The translations under genes and the position numbers were made by a program. From assembly GCF_910592395.1 (NCBI RefSeq), contig NC_088315.1, positions 12,590,501 to 12,654,500 of the forward strand: 64,000 bases of DNA, in the 5' to 3' direction. Position 1 is the stretch's first letter; every line of letters starts with the position of its first letter. The notes under the pieces are model-generated. The model made no database searches. It was not told where the DNA came from and saw only the letters and a program-made list of their open reading frames with translations. The DNA comes from Lineus longissimus. Lineage: Eukaryota > Nemertea > Pilidiophora > Heteronemertea > Lineidae. Positions 31,688-44,000 of this stretch are shown here, in pieces.

Positions 31688-34090
31688 CCCCTGCGAAATT
31701 CGACTGGAAATTGTCGGCAAAAGCCGGCAATTTCCACCTAATTCCAAACTATTTTTCCTTGCCTGAGGAGGCTGGAATTAGCTGGAAATTCCAGAAAATG
31801 TCAGGGCTGGAGTTTGGCGGTATTTTGGTAAATGCAGTGCCAGAAAATGCCAGCTCTGGAAAAAGCTGGCATAACCTGGCATTAGCTGGAACCTTATAAT
31901 TTCCAGAGCTGGAATTAGGTGGAAAAATCTTGACCCAGGCCTTCCAGCTGATTACCAATGTCAGGGCTGTCATTTATTGGAAATAGCTGGCATTAGTTGA
32001 CATTAGCTGGAAATTACAAATTCAGCATGCAACGACGAATGTCAGGGCTGTCATTTATTGGAAATAGCTGGCATTAGTTGACATTAGCTGGAAATTTAAT
32101 ATTGAGTATGTGACCTGCTCTACGTTTGAATCGATCAGAGCGCTGCACACTAATTAACAGGCGTTTTTTGTCACTCAACAGTGACTATGATTAGAATCGT
32201 TGTGATATGCAACAAGAAGATCTCTTGTCGTGGAGTAAAACCGATAATCGCTTGGTTTTGACTTTGCTGATTGCAATCTTGTCACACGCACCTGCGATTA
32301 TCACCACAGACAGGCAATTTTTCACATGCAAACATGATTGCATGTTGATTTTGCTTGATCCCTGGCCATGCGATTTCCATTTCTAATTCAATTTTGATGG
32401 CATCTGCAATTATAACTGCAAACAAGCAATTTCTGTCACACAGAAATATGATTAAAGGTTGCAGGTTGATTTTGCTTCGAACAGAGGTTGCTAGGATGAC
32501 CAGTTCTTGTTGCGGGCACCTGAAATTATCTATGCAAACAAGTGATTTATGTCACTTGCAAACATGATTGCTGTGGCATTATCAAGTTTTGAGCATATGC
32601 CACTGACCTAATCCCTTAGTTTTCTGACACAATCTTGTCACACTGTTATAATGTAAATATCATTCTTGGTGTGTGTTGAATGGACTTACACGAGCATAAG
32701 AGGCCCATCATATAAAACGTAAGATTATTGCTTCACTCAGAGGCTCCTTGCAGACACCTCTGCCAGGCGGACACTTCCCCAGATGCAGATGGTTTAAGTT
32801 GCCACATGACCTGGGTTGGAGTGCTCATCAATGCCGACTGGCGTCGTCAGGGCTCAATGCCCATCCTGGAGACAGCACGTCATTTACATCTTAGCTAATT
32901 GTGATCAGTTGATACGATGACGTCATTGACAATCACTGACAGGAAAATTTTGCCTCTTGTTTCAAAATATAGATAGTGCAAAGTATTCACATTGTAATAT
33001 TAGGCTCGTAAGTTTGAGGATCATGGATTGACCAGATTGGTGTGAATTGCCCCAGGGCCCAATGGAACATATGTGTACCAATTTTAAGTCCAGACTTTAC
33101 GAAACGTGCCGCGCTAACATACGGCCGCCACCGACGATGGACGCCACATCATCGCATAGGCTCACAAGGTGAGCCAAATAAAAAAGAGGTGCCGTTTTAA
33201 CTGGAACCGTGACATCAACATGATGTTAACCACACATAGCACACTCTGTCACTTTGATGTCTGGGGGGCAGGGTTAAAGACGGGGACTGACGTCCAAAAT
33301 GGATGTCCAAATAACATCACTGCACGACCTTGAAAAGAACGATGGAGCAAGCCGGCTGTTGATTGACTCCATCACTTACATGAGTCATGAGCTGTGGACA
33401 TCTCCCATGCAAAATCTTACAGTTATGATACCGTCCGGGTCCACGATCATGCATACAATAATACAGGCTTACAGCAAATGCACTGATTCAGACTTCTTCA
33501 TATGCTAAAAAAACAACCTTAAGGCCTGTCCAGATTACCCTTTTGGCATTCATTTGAATCCTTATGTGTTCCAATTCAATTTGTGTAAACTTTGGATATC
33601 TTGATATCGAATTCGGGGTAAAAATCAAGAAATAAGAGAGCTCCCGCATAATTTCTTTGTTTGACTTGAAAATTCAAACCTACTAGTTCCTGTCTGAGGT
33701 GTAATGCATCATGGGATAGGTCAGGTGATAAGACCACATGATAGAATTGCATAACATAATAGCAATTTGCATAATGCCAGCAAATGCCAGCTTTTTCCAA
33801 CAATTATCAGAAACATCGAATTTGAAATTTCCAGCTAATTCCAGCTCTGACAATCTCATAGTAAAGTGACAGAGATTTCCAGCGCTGGAACTTTTACGAA
33901 AAGTAAAGTTCCAGAAAATGCCAAGAATTTCCACCCCATGGATAAAGTTCCAGTTTTTGTCAGCTTTTGCCAGCTATAACTTTTCGATGAAACTCTCTAA
34001 ATTCAAAGTGTCAGCTTATTCCAGCCAAGAGCTGGAAATTCCAGCTATTTCCAACAAAATCCACCTGAGGTAAAATTCATTTCGCAGGGG
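31688..34090. mobile_element. Inner foldback element with CCCCTGCGAAAT ends
   Basis: It starts CCCCTGCGAAAT and ends ATTTCGCAGGGG. The first ~400 bp and the last ~320 bp are rich in GCTGGAATTAGCTGGAAATT-like blocks in opposite orientations, giving diffuse inverted arms. The interior has degenerate repeats (32,270-32,570; ACATGATTGCATG and AATTATCACCACAGACAGGC-like blocks) and a short GGTGAGCCAAA fragment near 33,170. A target duplication is not clear. No transposase. Confidence 0.55.
33000..33180 (-). repeat. GGCTCACC-family head fragment inside inner foldback
   Basis: ACGAAACGTGCC, GACGATGGACGCC and CACAAGGTGAGCCAAATAAA are the head of this family in reverse orientation. The interior units are absent. 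Confidence 0.5.
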
Positions 34091-35142
34091 TGAGCAGGGT
34101 TAAAATGAGTTAAGACGAATAAGGAACTGGCATTTTGAACTGGGAAATGAAGTCAGAAAGGGTTAAAGTGACTTGCAAATGAATGAAATGGAGTCAGAAA
34201 GGGTTAAAGTGACTTGTAGCTGAATCGGGAGCCATCATTTGAATAGGAAAATGGAGTTATAGAGGGTTAAAATGAGTTAAGACGAATAAGGAACTGGCAT
34301 TTTGAACTAGGAAATGGAGTCAGAAAGGGTTAAAGTGACTTGCAAATGAATGAAATGGAGTCAGAAAGGGTTAACGTGACTTGCAGCTGAATCGGGAGCC
34401 AGCATTTGAATAGGGAAATGGAGTTATAGAGGGTTAAAATGAGTTAAGACGAATAAGGAACTGTCATTTTGAACTGGGAAATGGAGTCAGAAAGGGTTAA
34501 AGTGACTTGTAGCTGAATCGGGAGCCAGCATTTGAATGGGGAAGTGGAGTTATAGAGGGTTAAAATGCGTTAAGACGAATAAGTAGCTGGCATTTTGAAC
34601 TGGGAAATGGGCTTAGAAAGTGTTGTAAACAATCATCAACGTTTGCACAGAAAAATGCCATCAAAGTCATTCTTTAGCTAACTTTGCAATGCTGGCCCAG
34701 ACCTACTATTCAAGATGGCAGCCGAAATAAAATACACAAAACTTGGTTCACGCCAAGTTGATTCTAATCAATACATATAATCCTAATTACTACAGCAAAA
34801 CTGAGGGCATAGATCTACATGGGTGAATTCAGACCTATTATGTAATCTTCGCACGTTCCGAAAGCTGTCTGGGGTGAGGAACTGGGCTGTTTATTGGGAT
34901 AGCATTTAATACTTATAGAGGTGTAAAATGACGAATAAGCAACTGACATTTTGAACTGGGAAATGGAGTCAGAAAGGGTTAAAGTGATTTGCAAATGAAT
35001 GAAATGGAGTCAGAAAGGGTTAAAGTGACTTGTAGCTGAATTGGGAGCCAGTATTTGAGGGTTAAAATGAGTTAAGACAAATAAGGAGCTCGCATTTTGA
35101 ACCGGGAAATGGAGTCAAAAAGGGTTAAAGTGACTTGCAAAT
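34091..35142. repeat. ~162-bp minisatellite, right arm, inner part
   Basis: The reverse complement of the left-arm units (TTAAGACGAATAAGGAACTG, GGAGTCAGAAAGGGTTAAAG). A unique ~300-bp segment at about 34,624-34,925 replaces units and has no left-arm counterpart. Confidence 0.88.
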
Positions 35143-35210
35143 CGAGGACGATACCGCGGTGACGTCACGGCTTTTCCAAGATGGTACTGCATATTGTAAA
35201 CAAACTCGAT
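35143..35210 (+). mobile_element. CAAGGAGG-type fragment in right arm, split by composite
   Basis: CGAGGACGATACCGCGGTGA, CGTCACGGCTTTTCCAAGAT and TTGTAAACAAACTCGAT lead straight into the composite element, and CGATCCACGG resumes at 40,884. The unsplit form AACTCGATCCACGG exists (reverse strand) at 50,432-50,445. Confidence 0.82.
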
Positions 35211-35653
35211 GAGACAAGACCACTAATGAATATTCATAGGTTGGAGGGTCGAGGCCTATCAATTAGACGAGTGCATGTTTTTTACTCTCAAGTACATATT
35301 TGGAGAGGTATTGAAAAAATATTTGCTGTGGCAAGTCTACAGATATAAAGAAATTATTTGATGAAAAAATTAATTTCGAATTTTGCTAATTGGGTAATAG
35401 GGGGCGTGTTTTGAGTTTTTTCTGCCAGTTGGCTGAAAACAGTGGAAATATCAAAGTCTGTCTAATTTGTCGATTATAAAAAAATTTCCGTGGTCAATCA
35501 CCAATTTCCATCGCACCAGTTACTCGCAAGACTAACCCGTATATCATATCCGAATTTCAGTTTCACTACTTGACGCGTTCTTTGATGCGTCGCGGTCAAA
35601 CATTGACAATTTAACTGCTAAAAGGCTTAAAAAATCAATTGTGGTCTTGTCTC

Positions 35654-36202
35654 TATTTACACTACATTTTGGGTCAATATAGTGAAAAATTTGAATGTGC
35701 TCAAATCACTCTAATTCATTTAGAATATTGTATTGCTGATGATTTAAGGTCAAAACAAGCTAAAATAATGAGAAAAAAACTTAATTTGACCCAAATAAGA
35801 GTCAACCTAACCCCGGTCTAAGTTCGGTTTCATTTTTACAAGTCTTGTTGTGTTGACATTCATTTTGTAATTTCTTTGAAACTACTTAGGCCTTGATTCT
35901 GAAAGTTGTGCCCTAAGCAGCAAAGATATTCCTAAATCACATCCTAAATTTTCAGCTCCATAGCTTGCATATTCTGGCCAGGGCAGGTCTTTGAATTTGG
36001 TGCTGTTGGCTGCAAAATCATGACTTTTTGTCGATTTTGTCCTCTTTCGTCGCTTTGGCACAGTTGTACCACTCTTTGAAATGTCTCTCATTTCTCCAAA
36101 AATGTCCAGATATGACTTTCCTTTGTTGGAGAGTTGTGGGATGTCATGTACATTAGTTTGAAAAAAATCTCAAAATGTTAACCCCTGAAATGTACCTTCA
36201 TT
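35654..36202. other. Internal segment of the composite
   Basis: 549 bp of AT-rich DNA. A 69-codon minus-strand frame (35,882-36,091) reads basic (KRRKRTKSTKSHDF) but matches no family I know. No primer binding site or polypurine tract is evident. Confidence 0.45.
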
Positions 36203-36606
36203 GAGACAAGACCACTAATGAATATTCATAGGTTGGAGGGTCGAGGCCTATCAATTAGACGAGTGCATGTTTTTTACTCTCAAGTACATATTTGGAGAGG
36301 TATTGAAAAAATATTTGCTGTGGCAAGTCTACAGATATAAAGAAATTATTTGATGAAAGAATTAATTTCGAATTTTGCTAATTGGGTAATAGGGGGCGTG
36401 TTTTGAGTTTTTTCTGCCAGTTGGCTGAAAAGAGTGGAAATATCAAAGTCTGTCTAATTTGTCGATTATAAAAAAATTTCCGTTGTCAATCACCAATTTC
36501 CATCGCACCAGTTACTCGCAAGACTAACCCGTATATCATATTCGAATTTCAGTTTCACTACTTGACGCGTTCTTTGATGCGTCGCGGTCAAACATTGACA
36601 ATTTAA

Positions 36607-39600
36607 GTGTCAGTCCATGATACCACCATGCAGAGGGTGGCAAGGTGGGGGTCAACCGTTTTTAACGAGATTAGGTATGCAAGATCCTTCCACTAAGACA
36701 TCATTACACAGCAATTGATGACTCTCAAAAATCACTAGCAACCGAGTTAGGGGCAGGCCTAGTTAGGGGGCTTGTTTTAGCTTTTTTCCCCCTATTTTTT
36801 GTGTATTTTTGGGTCAATGTTGGGCACTCCTGCAGAGACTAAAAAAAATAGCTGGATTTTCCCCCTTTGTATGATGGAAGTATTTGATGAGATCTTCCAT
36901 TCTGCAACAGGTCATTGAGTAACACTTCATACTTTGGTCGTGCTAGGCCTAGTAATTATGCATACCTAGGGGCAGTGCTTAGGAAGAGCTCTTTATCGAC
37001 GCTCATATCTCCAACACTGCAGGTCTTTGAATGCTGTGGCTTGCACATGATAAAGGTAATGATACCTACTTTCAAAATCAGAAATAAAATTTCCGGCCGC
37101 TTTTACTGTTTTCCCAGGATAAACCAAGGAAAAAGTGCTATTTTCCACCAAAATGACACTCATTGGCTAGTGCTGCCACCTTGTGTACACTTGATGAATT
37201 ATAAAATAAATGCATAATGAACACATAATTTATGCTTGGTGCTGGCCATGAGGATTAGTAGTTACTGTCAACCACCATGATCACCCCCCCCCCCCCCCCA
37301 TGCCTAGGCCTACTAACCCATTTTAACTTATTTAAGTAGGCCTACCGGTAAATAACTCCACTTGCATTTTTCCCCCCAAAAAAGAACAAGCTCATCACTA
37401 CAAATTTGCCCTTGATGAAAGCCCTTTGGGGAATTGGGCCCCATAGGTCCTGAAATGCTGATTTGAATTTCAAATAACATTTCGGCCTTGGCCTACCTGA
37501 TGGCAACGTAATTGAATTAGCTACATGTAGGCCTTCTTACAGTCCGAAAACCTTAAGAAACCCCCCTGTTGGTGAGGATGCTAATGTTGACCCATTCATT
37601 AGCCTGTGTCATGCTGCCAGAGCATGTTGTAAGGGTTGGACCCCCCCCCCCCCCATGGCTAAGGCACCTGAAGGGCATGTGGTATGACCTACTAATACAT
37701 CTTTATCAACCCATGCAGGGATCATCCTGTTCCTAAGAACCTTGCTGAAGTGCTCATTTCACATACTAGTAACACCTTCCATTGCTAAGGAGCCAATTGA
37801 CCAAAGGTGCAGTTCCTACTGTAATTACTGTTTGATGAGGACAACCCTGCAGTTGGCTGCACCGTCAGAGTACTGCTATTGGAAGTTTTTAGCTCCTTGG
37901 TTGGCGGTGAAATGTTCTCCTGGAGTTGCTCTAGCATTGGCTAAATTGTACATATACATGTACTGGAATGGAGAAGTTTTTCATGAACTGAGTTACGGTA
38001 CTGTCCAGTCCCTTAGGAGAGATCACAACTTTCCACATGCTACACTTGTACCTGTCTGCAGAGGACAGTGCTGCCACTTAAGAAGGGACACTTTTTTTTT
38101 TACAAATGGGTGATTTATTTACAAGCTAATATAATGATATGATACATAGAAAAATAAAAAAGGCTATTTTGCAGACAATAGCCAAACCACTACTAACCAC
38201 TACTAGGGAGGGACCAATACTAGTAACACCTCATTTACGGTACTACATGTCAGGCCCAAGTGCAGGATAGTATCAGGAGAGAGTCCCACTTTCCAGTAGC
38301 AGGCTTGGTTGTTCAAAACTGACATTAGCGCTACTAAGTATACTGACATTAAAAATCTATCTTGGCATTTACAATTGTTTACTGAAAGCCAAAGTTCAAA
38401 TTTATCCCAAGATATCACTATAAAATCATTTTTTAACCAAGCCCCGCATTTTACCTGATGAACCATCCGCTAGATATACTAGAACATCAAATCTGGATGT
38501 CCTTCATATTGCAGGTTATGTTAGTCAAGGGAGACAAAAACACAGCATGTAACAGTTTTAGGAAATTCACCATGTATTTTTTTTAGAAAAAGAGAGATGT
38601 ATTGCAGAATGCGAACAATGCATTTGCAATCAATGGCGTGGAAAATCTCAGGTCAAGCCTGATGAATGTACATCCAATAAAGTCGTACCCTTTCATTCTA
38701 AATCAAGAATTCTTGATGTGTAGCTGACAACTTTCACTGGGCTAATTCTGCCCAGTCATGACTCAAAGACCAACATTTCAGAAAATCTGTCTCCACCCTC
38801 TTATCATTTCTCTCTCCCAGCTCAAGAGTGCTTGACCAGCAGTCCTTATGATACTGTTGCAACAACATTACCCATCAAATTTGCCCTTCTGTCCCGTCTG
38901 CTGGGTTTTCTAAGGCGTCGGCTGGTTGAACAGAGGAAGAGGCAACAGCGGACTGAAAAAAGATATTGATGGAGAATCAGGTTTGGCTTAGAATCCCTCA
39001 TTGCCAAGGAGATGGGAGCCAGAATGGCATCAAGGTTTTCAGCTTAGTCACTCCTCTCTCATCAGTGACCTTCTTACATGCAAGTCAGTCGCTGCAGGCA
39101 GAATTAACCAATATTCACTTTGGCTTGCCCCGAATCTTCTCCCCTTTTTTTTCATTCAACTCACCTCTGTATCCATGGGTGCTGGTTCTACTTCTCGTTC
39201 TACATTTGCCACAGATACTCGATGTTTAGCCTCACATCCTTTACACAGAGCTGAAAAGGCACCAGATTATGGGGGTAATGATAATATGATGTGCAATATA
39301 ATAGTGTGAGGACATGATGATGATGATAGACTTGTTTTGATAATGCGACCGGCCATGCTGATTTTGTACGGCAGTGAAGCATCACCTCCAGTGGCACTGG
39401 CAGGGAATCATAACTGGGACTTCCTGATCACCAAGCCAAGGCTCCAATCAACTTTCTAGGAAGAACACAAGTGAAGTGGTAAATCGTTATCACTCAGTTG
39501 GTTTTGCACCAAGGTTAGGTTTAGTCAGAGTGGGTATCATTACAGGCCTACTGCTTCTTTTCTACTTCAGTGATTTTGAGACTGATCCCTTACCTGAGCC

Positions 39601-40840
39601 AACTGGGACAAAAACTCCCCACTTGATGTATATTTCCCGAGACATCACTCGATGAACTGAACCACCATCTTTTCTGGGCTTTCGACTTGTTTTAGAGGGT
39701 TGATGAAGTGGGTGCTGGCATCTCCTTTGCTGATTCCATGATAAACTCAACTTGTATCGGTGGTTCGGGCATATTGTGGTGTCCAGAACTGGAGAACTCA
39801 TATCAAACACGCCATCACAAAGTGCTATGAGCTCCCATTCACTTTTGACTTGACTGGCTTTCCTGGAGGACATCCAACGCATCAAATGGGAGTGCACGTC
39901 CTTCTTACATTGTTTCAAGGGGATCACACTCTTGTCATTGGGGTATGAAGCGTCAGTACCACACTCGATATCCTTGGATATGACAGCAAATCCACATTTC
40001 AACTGTGATTTTTCAGGTTCCATTTTCAATTGACTATCACACAATGTACACGTGCATGTACACAATGCATTGTAACTGTAACTGTTGTTGTTGTTGTCGT
40101 TGCTGGTGATCGTTTCCGCCAAGACCGCTAAGCCTCCACAGGGGTAATAAAGGCCTCTAGGTTGTTTGAGGGAGTGTGTGGGAGGGGCAAGGGAGAGGGG
40201 GGTTCACTAACATCTAAAAATGTAATTTTATTTGGAAAGCATGTGTATTTCGTCAGTTTTCTGAGGGAATGGGCAAAAAATGGGCACCAGTGAGAAGGGC
40301 GCGACTCGACCCCCTCACCGGAAAACCGTAAGGGCGGCCGGATTTTTTTCTTTTGCAAATTAAAAAACAGCATTCTGACTTCCTTACCTGGAAGTGGCAT
40401 CACCTAAAAAACTGCAGTGTTGGAGCTAAAGGAGAGTTAAAATTGCCTTTTTACTGAAATTTGAGATTGCATTGTTTTTGGGACGTACTGTACCTGTCAT
40501 TAAAATGTACCTGGGGCAAAACAAAAGGCATGAAAAGGTAGCTCAGATCATGTACTTTCAATTTCAATAGGCGGTGTTTAGTGATAATTCTGTTTGATGC
40601 ACGAAAATTGACAAAAGACTTAGCCTATTTTGAGGGATAATGCATGTTTTTTTAAAAGGAAAATGAGTAGGAAATGGTTAACAGCCGTACCCCAAAACTG
40701 TGGGGTTATTTTCGAAACCAATCCACCAGCCTTCATAGTACCCTAGGACAGGTCTGTGGTAGAAATTACAACTAGATCTGTTGACCCCCCACCTTGCCAC
40801 CATTTGCATGATCCTGCATGGTGGTATCATGGACTGACAC
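36607..40840 (-). mobile_element. TTAA-flanked DNA element, copy 1 (4.23 kb)
   Basis: Ends GTGTCAGTCCATGATACCAC and the reverse complement, with similarity continuing about 50 bp inward (one end has an extra GATCATGCAAAT). TTAA flanks both sides (36,603-36,606 and 40,841-40,844). Y1 shows the uninterrupted target AATTTAACTGCTAAAAGG at 35,609-35,626. TTAA duplications are known for piggyBac, Kolobok and Sola3; the termini do not begin CCC, so piggyBac is less likely. The orientation given follows its apparent gene. No transposase is recognisable. A C18-like homopolymer at about 37,285 accounts for part of the length difference from copy 2. Confidence 0.88.
38875..40122 (-). CDS. Three-exon Cys/His-rich gene in TTAA element, copy 1
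   Basis: Exons on the minus strand: up to 40,122-39,594, 39,250-39,165 and 38,952-38,875, identical in layout to copy 2. Motifs visible in exon 1: CTCTLC, TICPNHRYKLSLSW followed by CQHPLH, and VFVPVGS. Exon 2 completes PVGSALCKGCEAKHR. Exon 3 ends in TGA. Splice sites are GTAAGG/TTTTCAG and GTGAGT/TTTTTTCAG. See copy 2 for interpretation. The true start codon is uncertain: the frame is open upstream of the first in-frame ATG. Confidence 0.55.
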
Positions 40841-40883
40841 TTAACTGCTAAAAGGCTTAAAAAATCAATTGTGGTCTTGTCTC

Positions 40884-41043
40884 CGATCCACGGCATTTTG
40901 AACTGGGAAATGGAGTCAGAAAGGGTTAAAGAGACTTGCAAATGAATGAAATGAAGTCAGAAAGGGTTAACGTGACTTGCAGCTGAATCGGGAGCCAGCA
41001 TTTGAATAGGGAAATGGACTTCTAGAGGGTTAAAATGAGTTAA
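40884..41043. repeat. Minisatellite spacer between the two TTAA elements
   Basis: It holds the CGATCCACGG remnant, then about one minisatellite unit of the right arm up to GAGTTAA, the insertion site of copy 2. This shows the 4.2-kb elements are separate insertions with ordinary arm DNA between them. Confidence 0.85.
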
Positions 41044-44000
41044 GTGTCAGTCCATGATACCACCATGCAGGATCATGCAAATGGTGGCAAGGTGGGGGGT
41101 CAACAGATCTAGTTGTAATTTCTACCACAGACCTGTCCTAGGGTACTATGAAGGCTGGTGGATTGGTTTCGAAAATAACCCCACAGTTTTGGGGTACGGC
41201 TGTTAACCATTTCCTACTCATTTTCCTTTTAAAAAAACATGCATTATCCCTCAAAATAGGCTAAGTCTTTTGTCAATTTTCGTGCATCAAACAGAATTAT
41301 CACTAAACACCGCCTATTGAAATTGAAAGTACATGATCTGAGCTACCTTTTCATGCCTTTTGTTTTGCCCCAGGTACATTTTAATGACAGGTACAGTACA
41401 TCCCAAAAACAATGCAATCTCAAATTTCAGTAAAAAGCCAATTTTAACTCTCCTTTAGCTCCAACACTGCAGTTTTTTAGGTGATGCCACTTCCAGGTAA
41501 GGAAGTCAGAATGCTGTTTTTTAATTGCAAAAGAAAAAAATCCGGCCGCCCTTACGGTTTTCCGGTGAGGGGGTCGAGTCGCGCCCTTCTCACTGGTGCC
41601 CATTTTTTGCCCATTCCCTCAGAAAACTGACGAAATACACATGCTTTCCAAATAAAATTACATTTTTAGATGTTAGTGAACCCCCCTCTCCCTTGCCCCT
41701 CCCACACACTCCCTCAAACAACCTAGAGGCCTTTATTACCCCTGTGGAGGCTTAGCGGTCTTGGCGGAAACGATCACCAGCAACGACAACAACAACAACA
41801 GTTACAGTTACAATGCATTGTGTACATGCACGTGTACATTGTGTGATAGTCAATTGAAAATGGAACCTGAAAAATCACAGTTGAAATGTGGATTTGCTGT
41901 CATATCCAAGGATATCGAGTGTGGTACTGACGCTTCATACCCCAATGACAAGAGTGTGATCCCCTTGAAACAATGTAAGAAGGACGTGCACTCCCATTTG
42001 ATGCGTTGGATGTCCTCCAGGAAAGCCAGTCAAGTCAAAAGTGAATGGGAGCTCATAGCACTTTGTGATGGCGTGTTTGATATGAGTTCTCCAGTTCTGG
42101 ACACCACAATATGCCCGAACCACCGATACAAGTTGAGTTTATCATGGAATCAGCAAAGGAGATGCCAGCACCCACTTCATCAACCCTCTAAAACAAGTCG
42201 AAAGCCCAGAAAAGATGGTGGTTCAGTTCATCGAGTGATGTCTCGGGAAATATACATCAAGTGGGGAGTTTTTGTCCCAGTTGGCTCAGGTAAGGGATCA
42301 GTCTCAAAATCACTGAAGTAGAAAAGAAGCAGTAGGCCTGTAATGATACCCACTCTGACTAAACCTAACTTTGGTGCAAAACCAACTGAGTGATAACGAT
42401 TTACCACTTCACTTGTGTTCTTCCTAGAAAGTTGATTGGAGCCTTGGCTTGGTGATCAGGAAGTCCCAGTTATGATTCCCTGCCAGTGCCACTGGAGGTG
42501 ATGCTTCACTGCCGTACAAAATCAGCATGGCCGGTCGCATTATCAAAACAAGTCTATCATCATCATCATGTCCTCACACTATTATATTGCACATCATATT
42601 ATCATTACCCCCATAATCTGGTGCCTTTTCAGCTCTGTGTAAAGGATGTGAGGCTAAACATCGAGTATCTGTGGCAAATGTAGAACGAGAAGTAGAACCA
42701 GCACCCATGGATACAGAGGTGAGTTGAATGAAAAAAAAGGGGAGAAGATTCGGGGCAAGCCAAAGTGAATATTGGTTAATTCTGCCTGCAGCGACTGACT
42801 TGCATGTAAGAAGGTCACTGATGAGAGAGGAGTGACTAAGCTGAAAACCTTGATGCCATTCTGGCTCCCATCTCCTTGGCAATGAGGGATTCTAAGCCAA
42901 ACCTGATTCTCCATCAATATCTTTTTTCAGTCCGCTGTTGCCTCTTCCTCTGTTCAACCAGCCGACGCCTTAGAAAACCCAGCAGACGGGACAGAAGGGC
43001 AAATTTGATGGGTAATGTTGTTGCAACAGTATCATAAGGACTGCTGGTCAAGCACTCTTGAGCTGGGAGAGAGAAATGATAAGAGGGTGGAGACAGATTT
43101 TCTGAAATGTTGGTCTTTGAGTCATGACTGGGCAGAATTAGCCCAGTGAAAGTTGTCAGCTACACATCAAGAATTCTTGATTTAGAATGAAAGGGTACGA
43201 CTTTATTGGATGTACATTCATCAGGCTTGACCTGAGATTTTCCACGCCATTGATTGCAAATGCATTGTTCGCATTCTGCAATACATCTCTCTTTTTCTAA
43301 AAAAAATACATGGTGAATTTCCTAAAACTGTTACATGCTGTGTTTTTGTCTCCCTTGACTAACATAACCTGCAATATGAAGGACATCCAGATTTGATGTT
43401 CTAGTATATCTAGCGGATGGTTCATCAGGTAAAATGCGGGGCTTGGTTAAAAAATGATTTTATAGTGATATCTTGGGATAAATTTGAACTTTGGCTTTCA
43501 GTAAACAATTGTAAATGCCAAGATAGATTTTTAATGTCAGTATACTTAGTAGCGCTAATGTCAGTTTTGAACAACCAAGCCTGCTACTGGAAAGTGGGAC
43601 TCTCTCCTGATACTATCCTGCACTTGGGCCTGACATGTAGTACCGTAAATGAGGTGTTACTAGTATTGGTCCCTCCCTAGTAGTGGTTAGTAGTGGTTTG
43701 GCTATTGTCTGCAAAATAGCCTTTTTTCTATGTATCATTATATTAGCTTGTAAATAAATCACCCATTTGTAAAAAAAAAAGTGTCCCTTCTTAAGTGGCA
43801 GCACTGTCCTCTGCAGACAGGTACAAGTGTAGCATGTGGAAAGTTGTGATCTCTCCTAAGGGACTGGACAGTACCGTAACTCAGTTCATGAAAAACTTCT
43901 CCATTCCAGTACATGTATATGTACAATTTAGCCAATGCTAGAGCAACTCCAGGAGAACATTTCACCGCCAACCAAGGAGCTAAAAACTTCCAATAGCAGT

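Larger units (their letters stand above)
35211..40883. mobile_element. Composite element with 443-bp terminal direct repeats (Y1-internal-Y2)
   Basis: Y1 (35,211-35,653) and Y2 (36,203-36,606 plus 40,845-40,883) are direct repeats differing at about four positions. Each begins GAGACAAGACCAC and ends with the reverse complement GTGGTCTTGTCTC. Between them lie 549 bp. The whole is flanked by CGAT (35,207-35,210 and 40,884-40,887). The ends are not TG...CA, so this is not a standard LTR element. It could be two MITE copies moving as one unit, or an undescribed terminal-direct-repeat element. Y2 is interrupted by the TTAA element at 36,607-40,840. Confidence 0.75.

Noticed and set aside
35211-36606. 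Y1-internal-Y2 as a standard LTR retrotransposon
   Set aside because: The repeats do not start TG or end CA, and there is no primer binding site, polypurine tract or coding frame.
37742-38113. A 123-codon Cys-containing frame in the TTAA element, possible transposase
   Set aside because: No DDE-type motif, no known domain, and no splice links to other exons; it lies on the strand opposite the plausible gene.
40128-40403. A separate small gene upstream of the Cys/His-rich gene
   Set aside because: The frame differs in length between the two copies (91 and 76 codons), lies out of frame with exon 1 and shows no domain.
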